NCBI RefSeq assembly: GCF_002787055.1
Contig: NZ_CP024808.1
Location: 372,001 to 436,000, forward strand
Direction of reading: 5' to 3'
Source: Candidatus Nitrosotenuis aquarius
Lineage (GTDB): Archaea > Thermoproteota > Nitrososphaeria > Nitrososphaerales > Nitrosopumilaceae
DNA length: 64,000 nucleotides
Below are positions 36,919-46,702 of the stretch, in pieces. Both the position numbers and the translations under genes were made by a program. Positions within the stretch are counted from its first letter, which is position 1. Each line of letters opens with the position of its first letter. The notes beneath the pieces are model-generated. The model was given only the letters and a program-made list of their open reading frames with translations, made no database searches and had not been told where the DNA came from.

Positions 36919-37185
36919 TTGGTAACAAAAGAAGACATTGAGCACATTGCAAAGCTAATGAGAATAGATATTGAGAGTTCTGACGAGTATTTTGAGCGGG
37001 TAAAAAAAATCCTTGGCTATTTTGACATTTTAGACAAGGCAGACATTGAGGGTGAAGAAGTACCGGTACAACAAGTAACAATCGATGATCTTAGAGAAGA
37101 CAAGTATGTCGCGTTTGATGATCCTCTAATACAACAACTCAAAAACTACAAGGGCAGATACGTCCGCGCACCCAAGATGAATTAG
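36919..37185 (+). CDS. gatC: Asp/Glu-tRNA amidotransferase subunit C
   Basis: An 88-aa GatC that holds GatA and GatB together. The N-terminal helix DIEHIAKLMRIDI and the later ILDKADIEGEEVP and RVDRPxED-like tail region match the family. The start is TTG 36919, 8 bases after the aspS stop, and its stop abuts the gatA start. Confidence 0.92.
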   Translation: MVTKEDIEHIAKLMRIDIESSDEYFERVKKILGYFDILDKADIEGEEVPVQQVTIDDLREDKYVAFDDPLIQQLKNYKGRYVRAPKMN

Positions 37186-38634
37186 ATGGACCTTGGAATC
37201 TCTGCCATAGAATACATCAATGGCATCAAAAACGGCACAATCACTGTAGAGGAATTTGTAGCAAAAACTCTGGAGCATATCAAAAAAGTAGAGCCAAAAC
37301 TGCACGCCTTTATCTCATTAAATGATGATGCTCTAGAGCAGGCACAAGCAATAGACAAAAAGGTAAAGGCAGGCCAAAACGTCGGTGCATTTTATGGAAT
37401 TCCAATATCAATCAAGGACAATATCTGCATCAAGGGCGGCAAGACAACATGTGCATCAAAGATGCTTGCAAATTACACGTCCCCATATGATGCAACCGTA
37501 GTATCCAAGCTAAAATCCCAAGATGCAGTAATAATTGGCAAGACAAACCTAGATGAATTTGCAATGGGCGTTGCAACGGAATTTTCCGCATTTGGTCCAA
37601 GCAAAAACCCATGGAACATAGATTATGTTCCAGGAGGATCGTCTGGCGGAAGCGCAGTATCTGTTGCAGGCCTAGAATCGATACTATCGCTGGGATCTGA
37701 TACCGGAGGCTCTGTTAGAAATCCCGCCAGCTTTTGTAGTATCGTTGGACTAAAGCCGACATATGGTTTGGTATCTAGGTATGGCCTAGTGTCATATGCA
37801 AACAGCATTGAACAAATCGGTCCGATGGGGAGGCGAGTGGAAGATGTTGCGTTATTGCTAAACCACATTGCAGGAAAAGATCCGCATGATCCTACAACAA
37901 TAGACAACAAAAACCAGGACTATCTTTCTGGAATTGATGCTGGAATCTCTGGCAAAAAAATCGGAATCATAAAAGAGATGAGTTCCGGTGCCGGATTAGA
38001 TGATACAGTAGCATCCGTATTCAAAAATGCAGTGTCTGCATTTGAGAAATTGGGCACCAAAATAGAAGAAGTGTCACTAGACATGGTGGAATATACCGTT
38101 GCGACGTACTATGTGCTTACTACTGCAGAGGCTGGAAGCAACCTGTCCAGGTATGACAACTTGCGATATGGGTACGATTTGGATTCCGAGGGATATGAAT
38201 TCAAATCGTACATTTCAAAGGCAAGACGCAATTTTGGACCAGAGGTAACGCGAAGAATGATTCTTGGTGGATTTGTGCCGTCTGCGGGATTTGCAGGAAA
38301 ATACCTACTCAAGGCGCTAAAAGTAAAAAGCAAGCTCAAAAAACAAATCCAATCGGCATTTTCAAAATGCGACTTTTTAATATCCCCCACAGTACCCGTA
38401 CTGCCTTTCAAGTTTGGAGAAAAAATAGACGATCCGCTTGCAATGTATATGGCTGACATCAACACAGTTACTGCCAATTTGACTGGAGTGCCAGCCATTT
38501 CAGTACCATATGAAGTCAAAAATGGATTGCCAGTAGGAATACAAATTCATGCCAATATCCTACAGGAAAAACAATTGTTACAGGCCGCATATGCTCTACA
38601 AAGCACAACCAAGCTACCGGAGATTCCGCTATGA
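37186..38634 (+). CDS. gatA: Asp/Glu-tRNA amidotransferase subunit A
   Basis: The glutaminase subunit, releasing ammonia for transamidation of misacylated tRNA. The 482-aa amidase-signature protein has the catalytic lysine in ISIKDNIC, the GGSSGGSA loop and the catalytic serine in DTGGSVRNPAS. It follows gatC without a gap and overlaps gatB by 4 nt (ATGA). Confidence 0.97.
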   Translation: MDLGISAIEYINGIKNGTITVEEFVAKTLEHIKKVEPKLHAFISLNDDALEQAQAIDKKVKAGQNVGAFYGIPISIKDNICIKGGKTTCASKMLANYTSPYDATVVSKLKSQDAVIIGKTNLDEFAMGVATEFSAFGPSKNPWNIDYVPGGSSGGSAVSVAGLESILSLGSDTGGSVRNPASFCSIVGLKPTYGLVSRYGLVSYANSIEQIGPMGRRVEDVALLLNHIAGKDPHDPTTIDNKNQDYLSGIDAGISGKKIGIIKEMSSGAGLDDTVASVFKNAVSAFEKLGTKIEEVSLDMVEYTVATYYVLTTAEAGSNLSRYDNLRYGYDLDSEGYEFKSYISKARRNFGPEVTRRMILGGFVPSAGFAGKYLLKALKVKSKLKKQIQSAFSKCDFLISPTVPVLPFKFGEKIDDPLAMYMADINTVTANLTGVPAISVPYEVKNGLPVGIQIHANILQEKQLLQAAYALQSTTKLPEIPL

Positions 38635-40031
38635 TAGGCCTAGAAATTCACTGTCAGCTGACCAAGCTAGAAAGCAAGCTGTTCTGTACTTGCAAGGCAA
38701 ACTATCGCGGATTTGAGCCAAACACAAACATCTGTCCCGTATGCATGGGAATGCCAGGTACTTTGCCAAGGCTGAACAAAAAGGCAGTAGAAAAGGCAAC
38801 AATGATTGCAATGGCACTCAACTGCAAGACGCCGCAAAGCCTTGGCTTTTTTAGAAAAAATTACTTTTATCCAGACCTGCCAAAAAACTTCCAAATAACC
38901 CAGCTAAACTTGTATGGACCTACCAGCATTGGCGAGCAAGGCAAAGTTTCCATAGAAGGAAAAGAGATTCGAATCAGGCGGATCCAAATAGAAGAAGACC
39001 CAGGCAGGCTAATCTATGAGGGAGCATCGGAGAGAACAGCAATCACCCTGGTGGACTATAACCGTGCAGGCACACCTCTAGTGGAAATAGTGACAGAGCC
39101 TGATTTTGACAACCCGCGACAGGTGCGAATCTTTCTTAATGTGTTGTCGGACTTGCTTGAAAACCTTGGCGTATCAGACCCAACACTGGAAGGCGCCATG
39201 CGTGCAGACGCAAACGTCTCCATCGAGGGCGGAAACAGAGTAGAGGTCAAAAACATTGGCTCTTTTCATGATTTAGAAAAGGCAATCCACTTTGAGCTCA
39301 CACGCCAGACAAGCCTCAAAGAAAGAGGAATTGAAATTGCACAGGAGACTCGTCACTGGGACGATAAGCGAAAGATAACAATATCATCCAGATCCAAAGA
39401 AGAGGATGAGGACTACCGGTATATCCTCGAAGGTGATATACCGTGGGTGATAATGGATGAGGCATCACTGCAATCATGGAAGAAAAACATGCCAGAGAGT
39501 ATCAGCTCCAAAAAGGAAAGATACGTCACAAAATACGGCATCCCAGCACAGGTAGCAGAGGTGTTATCATCTGACAAGTATTATTCGGATTTGTTTGAGC
39601 AGGCCCATGATGAATCAAATGCCAAAGAAGTTGCAAATATGATCACAACTGATCTGATGGGCCTAGTTGACACCAGAGAAAAACGAGAGCAATCTAAACT
39701 AGTACCAAAACACCTCTCTGATCTAGTATCAATGATAAGTTCCGGCAAAGTAACTCGAAGCTCGGCAAAAAATGCACTTCAGGAAATTGTCAAGACCGGA
39801 AAATCCGTATCAGATATCATATCCAGTACTGGTTTGGCAAAAATCTCTGACGAATCAGAGTTGGGTAAAATAATCGATGAGATAATATCGCAAGAAGGCA
39901 CAGCTGTTCAGCAGGCACGGGAGAATCCTCAAACCATAAACTATCTTGTTGGAAAGGTAATGCAGAAAACCAAAGGAAAAGCAGACCCAACAATAACGCT
40001 AAATCTATTCAAGAAAAAAATTGGAATCTGA
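38631..40031 (+). CDS. gatB: Asp/Glu-tRNA amidotransferase subunit B
   Basis: The kinase/amidation subunit that activates the misacylated Asp or Glu and joins the ammonia. The 466-aa protein has GLEIHCQL, the CxC...CPVCMGMPG zinc-binding motif, YFYPDLPKNFQITQ, the ATP-site EEDPGRL, and a C-terminal YqeY-like tRNA-binding helical domain ending in GKADP. With aspS, gatC and gatA it forms a single operon that could assemble as a transamidosome. Confidence 0.97.
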   Translation: MIGLEIHCQLTKLESKLFCTCKANYRGFEPNTNICPVCMGMPGTLPRLNKKAVEKATMIAMALNCKTPQSLGFFRKNYFYPDLPKNFQITQLNLYGPTSIGEQGKVSIEGKEIRIRRIQIEEDPGRLIYEGASERTAITLVDYNRAGTPLVEIVTEPDFDNPRQVRIFLNVLSDLLENLGVSDPTLEGAMRADANVSIEGGNRVEVKNIGSFHDLEKAIHFELTRQTSLKERGIEIAQETRHWDDKRKITISSRSKEEDEDYRYILEGDIPWVIMDEASLQSWKKNMPESISSKKERYVTKYGIPAQVAEVLSSDKYYSDLFEQAHDESNAKEVANMITTDLMGLVDTREKREQSKLVPKHLSDLVSMISSGKVTRSSAKNALQEIVKTGKSVSDIISSTGLAKISDESELGKIIDEIISQEGTAVQQARENPQTINYLVGKVMQKTKGKADPTITLNLFKKKIGI

Positions 40032-40290
40032 GATTAACGCCGACGAGGCAGAGATTATACGAATAATATCCAGTCTTCCGGAATTTTCATGGCTGATCAC
40101 TGCAGAATTGGCCAAAATTAGGCACGAAATCAGGGGTAAAATAGCAAAAACCCTGCACGAATACTATCTAGAAAACACAAGAAATGAAAAAGGAGTCTGG
40201 ACTGCCAAATTTGCATCTGTTGGCATAAGCGAGGACGATGGAAAGACGATGATCTCATGTGCAAGGCGCCTTGGAATGGAGATGTTCTGA
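40021..40290 (+). CDS. Hypothetical protein at the end of the gatCAB operon
   Basis: An 89-aa soluble helical protein starting at TTG 40021, overlapping gatB by 11 nt. No family is recognised. The tail [23 protein letters not shown] could be a nucleic-acid-binding helix pair. Its placement suggests cotranscription with gatCAB but its relation to tRNA metabolism is only inferred. Confidence 0.6.
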   Translation: MESEINADEAEIIRIISSLPEFSWLITAELAKIRHEIRGKIAKTLHEYYLENTRNEKGVWTAKFASVGISEDDGKTMISCARRLGMEMF

Positions 40291-40292
40291 CC

Positions 40293-42215
40293 ATGTCTTT
40301 TGTGTTTATTCCAACAAAAGAACAAACGGAAAACTCTAACATTTTTCGATTCATGCAAAAACACAACATTTCGTCTTTGCAGGAATTGCACAAAAAATCC
40401 GTATCCGATGTAAATTGGTACTGGAATGCAGTAAACGATGACATCGGCATAGTCTGGGACAAAAAATATACAGTTGTTTCTGATTTTTCTGCAGGAAAAC
40501 CATGGGCAAAGTGGTTTACTAATGGCAAGCTAAACATCATAAATTCCACACTGTCAAAATTTGCCAAAAAAATACCAGACAAGATTGCATATTATTTTGT
40601 ATCAGAAAATAATATTGAACAAAAAATCACCTACCTACAATTAGAAAATCATGTAAACAAACTTGCAAATGCGTTGATATCATTAGGTGTACAAAAAGGA
40701 GATGTTGTCGCAATCTATATGCCGATGATCCTAGAATCAATCATCACAATATTGGCATGTGCAAAAATAGGTGCAATCCAGACAACAATATTTTCCGGAT
40801 ATAGTTCAGACGCACTAAACGTCAGATTGCAAGATTCAAATGCAAAAATCTTGTTTGTATCTGACGGATTTAATCGTAGGGGAAAATCAGTGTCACAAAT
40901 AGATGCAGCACAAAATGCACTAGAGCAAACCAGTATTGAAAAAATAGTCATAGTACCATATCGCGATACAGACAAGTACGAGTTTTCTGACAAAATTCTA
41001 GACTATGTAAAACTAGTATCCAATCAATCAGAGACATGCCAGACAAGAACACTAGATTCAGAAGATCCATTGTTCATACTATACACCTCTGGCACGACTG
41101 GCAAGCCAAAAGGAGTCATTCACACGCATGGCGGATTTACAGTTTTTGCGGGCCATCAAGCATCATACTTGATTGATTTGACGCCGGATGATGTTTTGTT
41201 TTGGCCTGCTGATATTGGTTGGATTACTGGCCAAGTGTGGAATGTATACGGATTGCTCGAAATTGGTGCAACAGCAGTAATCTATGATGGTGCAATTGAT
41301 TATCCAAATCAAGGCAGAGTCTGGGAATTGCTCTCAAAATATGGAGTGACAATTTTTGGAATTTCTCCTACTGCTACTAGGATGTTTAGAAAATCCGGAA
41401 TTAATCCAAGGGAAAAATACAATCTGAATAAAATTAGAATTATTCCAACCACAGGCGAGCCAATTGATGAGGAGTCATGGTGGTGGTTATATGAAAAAAT
41501 TGGTAACAAAAAAATCCCAATCATGAATTTGGCTGGAGGAACTGAGATAGGCGGTGCAATGCTATCAGTATTTCCAGGAATGAAATTAAAACCAACCACA
41601 GTCGGTATGCCATGCCCCGGTTTTGATCTTGATGTCATAGACGAAAACCAAAACTCACTGACAGACCAAAAAGGCTTTCTTGTAATAAGGACGCCATGGC
41701 CTAGCATGACACGCGGCTTACTTGGTGATAACACCAGATACATTCAGACCTATTGGAGTCAATACAAAGACCTCTGGTTTCATGGAGATTACGTTATTTG
41801 TGACTCTAATGGATTGTGGTACATGCATGGCCGAGTAGATGATGTGATCAATGTATCAGGACACAGATTAAGTACAGTGGAAATTGAGCGAGTTGTTTCC
41901 ACACATCCACAAATCGCAGACTCTGCCGCAATATCAATCCCAGACGACATCACAGGTGAGGCAATCGTAGTATTTGTCGTACTCAAGGATAAGTCATCCC
42001 AAGACATTCAAAAACAAATTCAGGACCATGTCTCTGATAAAATAGGCAAGCTTGCACGTCCAAAACTGATATACGCAATATCAGAAATGCCTAAAACACG
42101 CACCGGTAAAGTAATGAGAAGACTGCTAAAAGCAAAATTACTTGTGGAGTCACTAGGGGATTTGTCGGGATTGGAAAATCCTCACGTCCTAGATGAGATT
42201 ATCGGACCCAAATAA
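40293..42215 (+). CDS. AMP-forming acyl-CoA synthetase (acetyl/acetoacetyl-CoA synthetase-like)
   Basis: Activates a carboxylic acid to its CoA thioester through an acyl-AMP. The 640-aa protein has the ACS-type N-terminal WFTNGKLNI segment, the P-loop [38 protein letters not shown] and the C-terminal lysine in [10 protein letters not shown]. In acetate-specific Acs two tryptophans precede the TETGG motif; here the stretch is [10 protein letters not shown], with small residues, as in enzymes with larger acyl pockets such as acetoacetyl-CoA synthetase. The ATG 40293 is preferred to the upstream 40257 codon. Confidence 0.9.
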   Translation: MSFVFIPTKEQTENSNIFRFMQKHNISSLQELHKKSVSDVNWYWNAVNDDIGIVWDKKYTVVSDFSAGKPWAKWFTNGKLNIINSTLSKFAKKIPDKIAYYFVSENNIEQKITYLQLENHVNKLANALISLGVQKGDVVAIYMPMILESIITILACAKIGAIQTTIFSGYSSDALNVRLQDSNAKILFVSDGFNRRGKSVSQIDAAQNALEQTSIEKIVIVPYRDTDKYEFSDKILDYVKLVSNQSETCQTRTLDSEDPLFILYTSGTTGKPKGVIHTHGGFTVFAGHQASYLIDLTPDDVLFWPADIGWITGQVWNVYGLLEIGATAVIYDGAIDYPNQGRVWELLSKYGVTIFGISPTATRMFRKSGINPREKYNLNKIRIIPTTGEPIDEESWWWLYEKIGNKKIPIMNLAGGTEIGGAMLSVFPGMKLKPTTVGMPCPGFDLDVIDENQNSLTDQKGFLVIRTPWPSMTRGLLGDNTRYIQTYWSQYKDLWFHGDYVICDSNGLWYMHGRVDDVINVSGHRLSTVEIERVVSTHPQIADSAAISIPDDITGEAIVVFVVLKDKSSQDIQKQIQDHVSDKIGKLARPKLIYAISEMPKTRTGKVMRRLLKAKLLVESLGDLSGLENPHVLDEIIGPK

Positions 42216-42223
42216 CATCCAAA

Positions 42224-42436
42224 ATGCTTTTTGATTGGAAAATTCTAATTCGCAAACGCCATCGTATGCAAATTACAGAATCACTTGATTGTGTCGAATC
42301 TATCCCGGTATTATCTGGATTAAACAAAATCCACAACATTGTTCGACATTATTGTGTGATTCCCTTTGACATAAACAAGACATTCGTAGCTTAAACTAGT
42401 CTGGATGAAAAAACAAAAGAAGAGTTGGAAAAATAG
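42224..42436 (+). pseudogene. Possible decayed small gene with in-frame stop
   Basis: An ATG at 42224 opens a 56-codon frame (with CVESIPVLSGLNKIHN and HYCVIPFDINKT) ending in TAA at 42392-42394. The same frame resumes with TSLDEKTKEELEK and a TAG at 42434-42436, a typical helical protein ending. The whole 222-base spacer between the acyl-CoA synthetase and the TIGR00300 gene is covered. It may be a remnant, a genuine 56-aa peptide, or chance. Confidence 0.3.
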
Positions 42437-42438
42437 GA

Positions 42439-43665
42439 TTATTTTCGTATTTTTTTTATCTCTTGAGCAACCAGAGGCAAAAATGCACCAACATCAGTGA
42501 CTATTCCCAGCGCCTGCCATGTACCTCTGTCCATCAGCTTTGTAACGGTTGGCTGGTTGATGTCCACCACAATTACCTTGACGTGTGCTGGAAGCATGTT
42601 GCCAGTAGCAATAGAATGAAGCATCGTAGAGACCATGATTACCATTTTTGCGTCCTTGAGCACCTTTTTGTATTCACGCTGGGCAATTGCTGTATCCGTA
42701 ATTACGTCCGGCAATGGCCCGTCATCCCTAATAGATCCTGCCAAAACGAATGGAATTTTATTTTTGATGCACTCGTACATTATTCCGCGCCTGAGTATTC
42801 CTTTCTTTACCATCTCGGAAATAGAGCCTGCCCGAAACACCGCGTTTATTGTGTCCATATGGTTTCTATGTCCCTTTATTGCAAGTGAGCCATCATGTAC
42901 ATTCATGCCAAGCGATGTTCCAAGTGTTGCATATTCTATGTCGTGTACCGCCAAAGCATTTCCAGCAAGCACGCCATCAAGGTATCCAAGTTTGATCAGC
43001 TCTGCAATTGAATCAGCCGCGCCGGTATGAACAATGGCAGGACCGCCAACTAGAATAATTTTGCCACCAGATTTTTTTGTCTTGAAAATGTCTTCTGCTA
43101 CCTTTTTTGCTATATGCTGAGTTGGACGCTCTGATGAACTACTACTTCCCATAAACGCAAATACGTTAGAGCCCTCTCGCGGTCGCTCCGGCGGAGTGAT
43201 CTTGACTCCTGTTTCCCCAACTACAATTAGGTCGCCTTTTCGAACATCGCGGATTGGCGTGCAGCTTGCCCTGTTTCCTTTTACTACAATGCACTTGTCC
43301 ATCATCATGTTATCTACTGTGATCCACTTGCCTGAAAGCAAAATCTCCGTAGTGTTATTGGTAGTGGAGTAGAAATCCTCTGGCATCACCATGTCCTTTG
43401 GCGCTGCCTTGAGCACTACATTTTTGCCAACGGTTGGAGTTGCGCCTTCGCGATAGACCTGTTCCAGTATCTTGTCCAGGTGTTCTTGATTTTTGCCCTG
43501 GATTTGCAGCTTGGCATAGCTTGGCTCTTTTTTCTTTTTGCCAACGGTCATCTGCAGGACCTCAAACTCGCCTCCCAGGTCCATTATCACATCAAAAATC
43601 TTGGTCAGTATCATGGAATCAATTAGGTGTCCGCGTACCTCTACTTCAGATGAAAATTTTGCCAT
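42439..43665 (-). CDS. TIGR00300 family protein, possible ornithine cyclodeaminase
   Basis: A 408-aa protein of the family formerly called LOR/SDH conserved region and now linked to archaeal ornithine cyclodeaminase and to the C-terminal domain of AgrE/ArgZ. The N-terminal domain has VEVRGHLIDSMILTKIFD; the C-terminal domain has VGGPAIVHTGA, DGVLAGNALAVHDIEYA, and MVIMVSTMLHSIATGN. If the activity holds, it makes proline from ornithine. Substrate assignment is by family knowledge, not by residues I can verify. Confidence 0.82.
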   Translation of the reverse strand: MAKFSSEVEVRGHLIDSMILTKIFDVIMDLGGEFEVLQMTVGKKKKEPSYAKLQIQGKNQEHLDKILEQVYREGATPTVGKNVVLKAAPKDMVMPEDFYSTTNNTTEILLSGKWITVDNMMMDKCIVVKGNRASCTPIRDVRKGDLIVVGETGVKITPPERPREGSNVFAFMGSSSSSERPTQHIAKKVAEDIFKTKKSGGKIILVGGPAIVHTGAADSIAELIKLGYLDGVLAGNALAVHDIEYATLGTSLGMNVHDGSLAIKGHRNHMDTINAVFRAGSISEMVKKGILRRGIMYECIKNKIPFVLAGSIRDDGPLPDVITDTAIAQREYKKVLKDAKMVIMVSTMLHSIATGNMLPAHVKVIVVDINQPTVTKLMDRGTWQALGIVTDVGAFLPLVAQEIKKIRK

Positions 43666-43747
43666 GTCCTTGCTGTCTCCTTAGTATTTAGTACCAACTC
43701 CGTACGAATTTAAAATATATTCCATGCACAAAATTTGACAAACCCCG

Positions 43748-44104
43748 CTATACAGGCAGGATTACCTTGCCCACGAATTTGGGAATGCCGTCCTTTTCAA
43801 ACTGGGCCACTAGTTGCTCGCATTGCTCCTTTTGGACTCCCTGCACTATGGCCTTGGAAAATCCACCCTTGTCGCAAATTGCAACAATATACCCAGATGT
43901 GTCAGTTAGGACAAATCCGCTGGACTCATCCACTACAGCATAGAGGTTTTCCTCACCTACAGGTTCCCAGACATCGGATTTTGAGTTTTGTAGTGCAAGT
44001 GCTGGCATTGCCCTGTTGTTTGTCAGCTTGTTGAGATATTCTCGCGACGCCGCGACTCGCTTCTGTCCCAATTTTAGTGCAACAAAATACTGCAACAATA
44101 CCAA
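43748..44104 (-). CDS. Conserved hypothetical protein, 118 aa
   Basis: Starts at TTG 44104. The first 12 residues are hydrophobic but short. The central segment YAVVDESSGFVLTDTSGYIVAICDKGG resembles small PAS- or roadblock-like strands without a clear match. No family is recognised. Confidence 0.55.
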   Translation of the reverse strand: MVLLQYFVALKLGQKRVAASREYLNKLTNNRAMPALALQNSKSDVWEPVGEENLYAVVDESSGFVLTDTSGYIVAICDKGGFSKAIVQGVQKEQCEQLVAQFEKDGIPKFVGKVILPV

Positions 44105-44147
44105 TCAATGCGATAATTATTAAAATGTAAAGAATTCACCACAATTC

Positions 44148-44450
44148 ATGCCGCTGACAAACCAGGTAATCATTTTGCTAAACGAGATTACCGCAAATGT
44201 GCAAAACAAAAAGACGCTAAGCCCACAGGATGAAATCTTCATCAAGGACACATTTAACAAGATTCTAAATTCAGGCCAACGATACGACGTAGACGAGATA
44301 GAGTCATGGTTTGACAATGAGGGAAGCTGGACTCACAAACCCACGATAGTTCGCATAACAAACATGTCGCATTACGTCCAGTCACGATTTGAGCAGGCGC
44401 CAAAAAAGCTCAAAATGATATCAGGCCACGACAGCTGCGGGTACGACTAG
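44148..44450 (+). CDS. Conserved hypothetical protein, 100 aa
   Basis: A soluble 100-aa protein with a helical N-terminal half (LLNEITANVQNKK, DTFNKILNSGQRYDVDEIESWF in two parts). The C-terminal end SGHDSCGYD is unusual. Divergent from the 43748 gene and convergent with the 44447 gene, which it overlaps by 4 nt. No family is recognised. Confidence 0.6.
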   Translation: MPLTNQVIILLNEITANVQNKKTLSPQDEIFIKDTFNKILNSGQRYDVDEIESWFDNEGSWTHKPTIVRITNMSHYVQSRFEQAPKKLKMISGHDSCGYD

Positions 44451-44677
44451 GACTCGATTTTCTCCAACAGTTTTGATATTGTCCTGCTGTTTTCCTCTCT
44501 TTCCGATAAAATCTCATCCAGTCTTTTTTTTCCAGATTCTCCCGGGTTGCCAGAGATTATCTGGAAATATTCATCATCCAGTGTGTGGTTTGCCTGGAAT
44601 CTCTTGATTATCTCAAATAATATGCCGATTAGTTCGTTTTGCGCCCGGATGAGCTCGTCTTTTTCTTGTGATGACAT
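44447..44677 (-). CDS. Small helical protein
   Basis: A 76-aa charged helical protein, probably coiled coil at both ends (EKDELIRAQNELIGILFEII; LDEILSEREENSRTISKLLE). No known family. Overlaps the convergent 44148 gene by 4 nt. Confidence 0.5.
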   Translation of the reverse strand: MSSQEKDELIRAQNELIGILFEIIKRFQANHTLDDEYFQIISGNPGESGKKRLDEILSEREENSRTISKLLEKIES

Positions 44678-44773
44678 ATAGGCGGATCCGCATATTCCAC
44701 TATAAAACCATCCAATGTTTGTTCGATTATCTCAGACTAGAGATTAACTTGCAAAATTTGACAGTTCCAGACA

Positions 44774-46702
44774 TTGCACAGGTTAGGAATTGCATTCGCT
44801 AGTGTGACGTGGCTAGTAATTGCTGTATTTTTGTTTGGGGCATACAGCAACGAAGAGACTGCGCTTTGGACAATAGGTGCGCAAAACATTGTTTTGCCCG
44901 GCATCCTAGTTGGCGCCATAATTGCAAAGACTAGAACCGAGGATCCCAAATCAAGAAAACTCTTGCTGTGGTTGGGAATATTTGCGGTGTTTTCTGTTGT
45001 TGCAGAATCGTATGCGTTTTTGGACGAAGCATATTTTGGAATAGGTGCATTTCCAAGCATTGCAGATGTGTTTTGGCTTGCAGGCTATGGAGGATTATTT
45101 GTATTCTTTTGGAAAAACTTTAGACAGTTTCAGAAAATCATCAACAAAAGCATTTCATTATTGTCAATCGGAATTGCGGCAATATTTCTGATTCCAGCTG
45201 TGCTTGTAGCATTTCAGCTTGGTGCAGAAGAAAACATGCTAGGCCTTGCGACCACGTTGAGTTATCCAGTGTCTGATGCCATAATCATGATACCATTATC
45301 ACTAGGACTGATGATATTCATCAAAGGAATCAGAAACAACTCCTGGGTATTTTTGTTCATGGCAACATCTGCGTTTATGGTTGGTGACTTTGTCTATCCA
45401 TATTATGAGTTGGATGGGACATACCATACTGGCCATCCAATAGACATAACGTGGGTTTTAGGATACTTGTTTTTTGCATTTGCCGCAATAACATTTGATG
45501 GTAAAAAACTACAGCACATATCAAAACTAAAACAAGATGTCGAGTTTTTCAAATTCGAGAACATCCACAGAATAATTGTGCCACTAATGCTTGGTGCCAT
45601 ATTTGCGGTAACGTTGACTACAATTTACCAAACCCAGACATTATCAGAGACTGGCAGCGATGACCATTCCATAACATATTGGTTGATTGGCATAATGGCT
45701 GCATTCACAGGCGCTATTTTGACAATAAATCACAATCTATCAAAAATAGTCAAGACCAGAACGGTGGAGCTTAGGAGTCAAACAGAAAAACTAGAGAATG
45801 AGATAAGACGCAAAAACAACCTAATCCAATTACAAAAACAACTAGAAACCGAAATTGCGCACAAAAGCCGAGAGCTAGCTCAAAAATCAGCAATATTAGA
45901 AAAGCAAAACGATGCATTGATGGCCCAGAGCGTGGAACTTGAAGCGCAGCGGGAGGAATTGCGAATGCAGAATCAGCAACTGCTCGAAGTAGACAAGCAA
46001 AAGGCAGAGTTTGCATCGATGGTCACTCACGAGCTCAAGACACCGCTTACGCCAATTATGAGTTGGTGTGAAGTTCTATTAGATCACAGTGTTCTAGGCC
46101 AGCTAAACGAAGGTCAAAAAAACGCAGTCCTCAAAATCAGACACAATGCGACAAAAGAGCTTAATCTGATATCCGATATTTTAGATGCAGAAAAACTAGG
46201 CCTAAACCAAATGAAGTTCAACTTTAGAAATGTAGATGTGACATCTTTTGTAAAGGAATTATCAGAAAACTATTCCCCAGTTCTGGCAGAAAAACAAATT
46301 CTCTATATGATATCTTGCCCCAAGAATCTAACCATACATGTGGATGAGGCAAGGCTTGCCCAGGTTCTCAAGAACTTTATCAACAATTCAATGGACTTTG
46401 TTCCAAAGCAAAACGGCACAATAACACTTAGAATAGAACAGGAAGAAAATCACGCCAAGTTTTCAGTAACTGACAACGGTGTCGGAATACCAAAGGAAAA
46501 GCAACAAAACTTGTTCAAAAAATTCTACCAAATAGACACATCACCCACAAGAAAGCACGGTGGAAGCGGCCTCGGTCTTGCAATCTGCAAGGGAATAATC
46601 GAGTCCTTTGGTGGATCAATAGGCGTGGAAAGCGAGCCTGGAATAGGCTCTACATTTTATTTTAGAATACCATTAAAATCAGATGCTGTCGCAGTTGCCT
46701 AG
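44774..46702 (+). CDS. Multi-span membrane histidine kinase
   Basis: A 642-aa sensor kinase. About nine hydrophobic helices cover residues 5-325, resembling an integral membrane sensory domain rather than a periplasmic loop. A coiled coil (about 328-410) leads to HisKA with the phosphoacceptor near residue 419 in VTHELKTPLTP, and HATPase_c with NFINNSMDF, DNGVGIP and GSGLGLAICKG. The start is TTG 44774. The lone receiver at 13447 is a possible but unproven partner. Ligand unknown. Confidence 0.88.
   Translation: MHRLGIAFASVTWLVIAVFLFGAYSNEETALWTIGAQNIVLPGILVGAIIAKTRTEDPKSRKLLLWLGIFAVFSVVAESYAFLDEAYFGIGAFPSIADVFWLAGYGGLFVFFWKNFRQFQKIINKSISLLSIGIAAIFLIPAVLVAFQLGAEENMLGLATTLSYPVSDAIIMIPLSLGLMIFIKGIRNNSWVFLFMATSAFMVGDFVYPYYELDGTYHTGHPIDITWVLGYLFFAFAAITFDGKKLQHISKLKQDVEFFKFENIHRIIVPLMLGAIFAVTLTTIYQTQTLSETGSDDHSITYWLIGIMAAFTGAILTINHNLSKIVKTRTVELRSQTEKLENEIRRKNNLIQLQKQLETEIAHKSRELAQKSAILEKQNDALMAQSVELEAQREELRMQNQQLLEVDKQKAEFASMVTHELKTPLTPIMSWCEVLLDHSVLGQLNEGQKNAVLKIRHNATKELNLISDILDAEKLGLNQMKFNFRNVDVTSFVKELSENYSPVLAEKQILYMISCPKNLTIHVDEARLAQVLKNFINNSMDFVPKQNGTITLRIEQEENHAKFSVTDNGVGIPKEKQQNLFKKFYQIDTSPTRKHGGSGLGLAICKGIIESFGGSIGVESEPGIGSTFYFRIPLKSDAVAVA

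Noticed and set aside
40257-40293. Upstream start of the acyl-CoA synthetase
   Set aside because: The 12 extra residues overlap the preceding gene and have no family counterpart; ATG 40293 is better.
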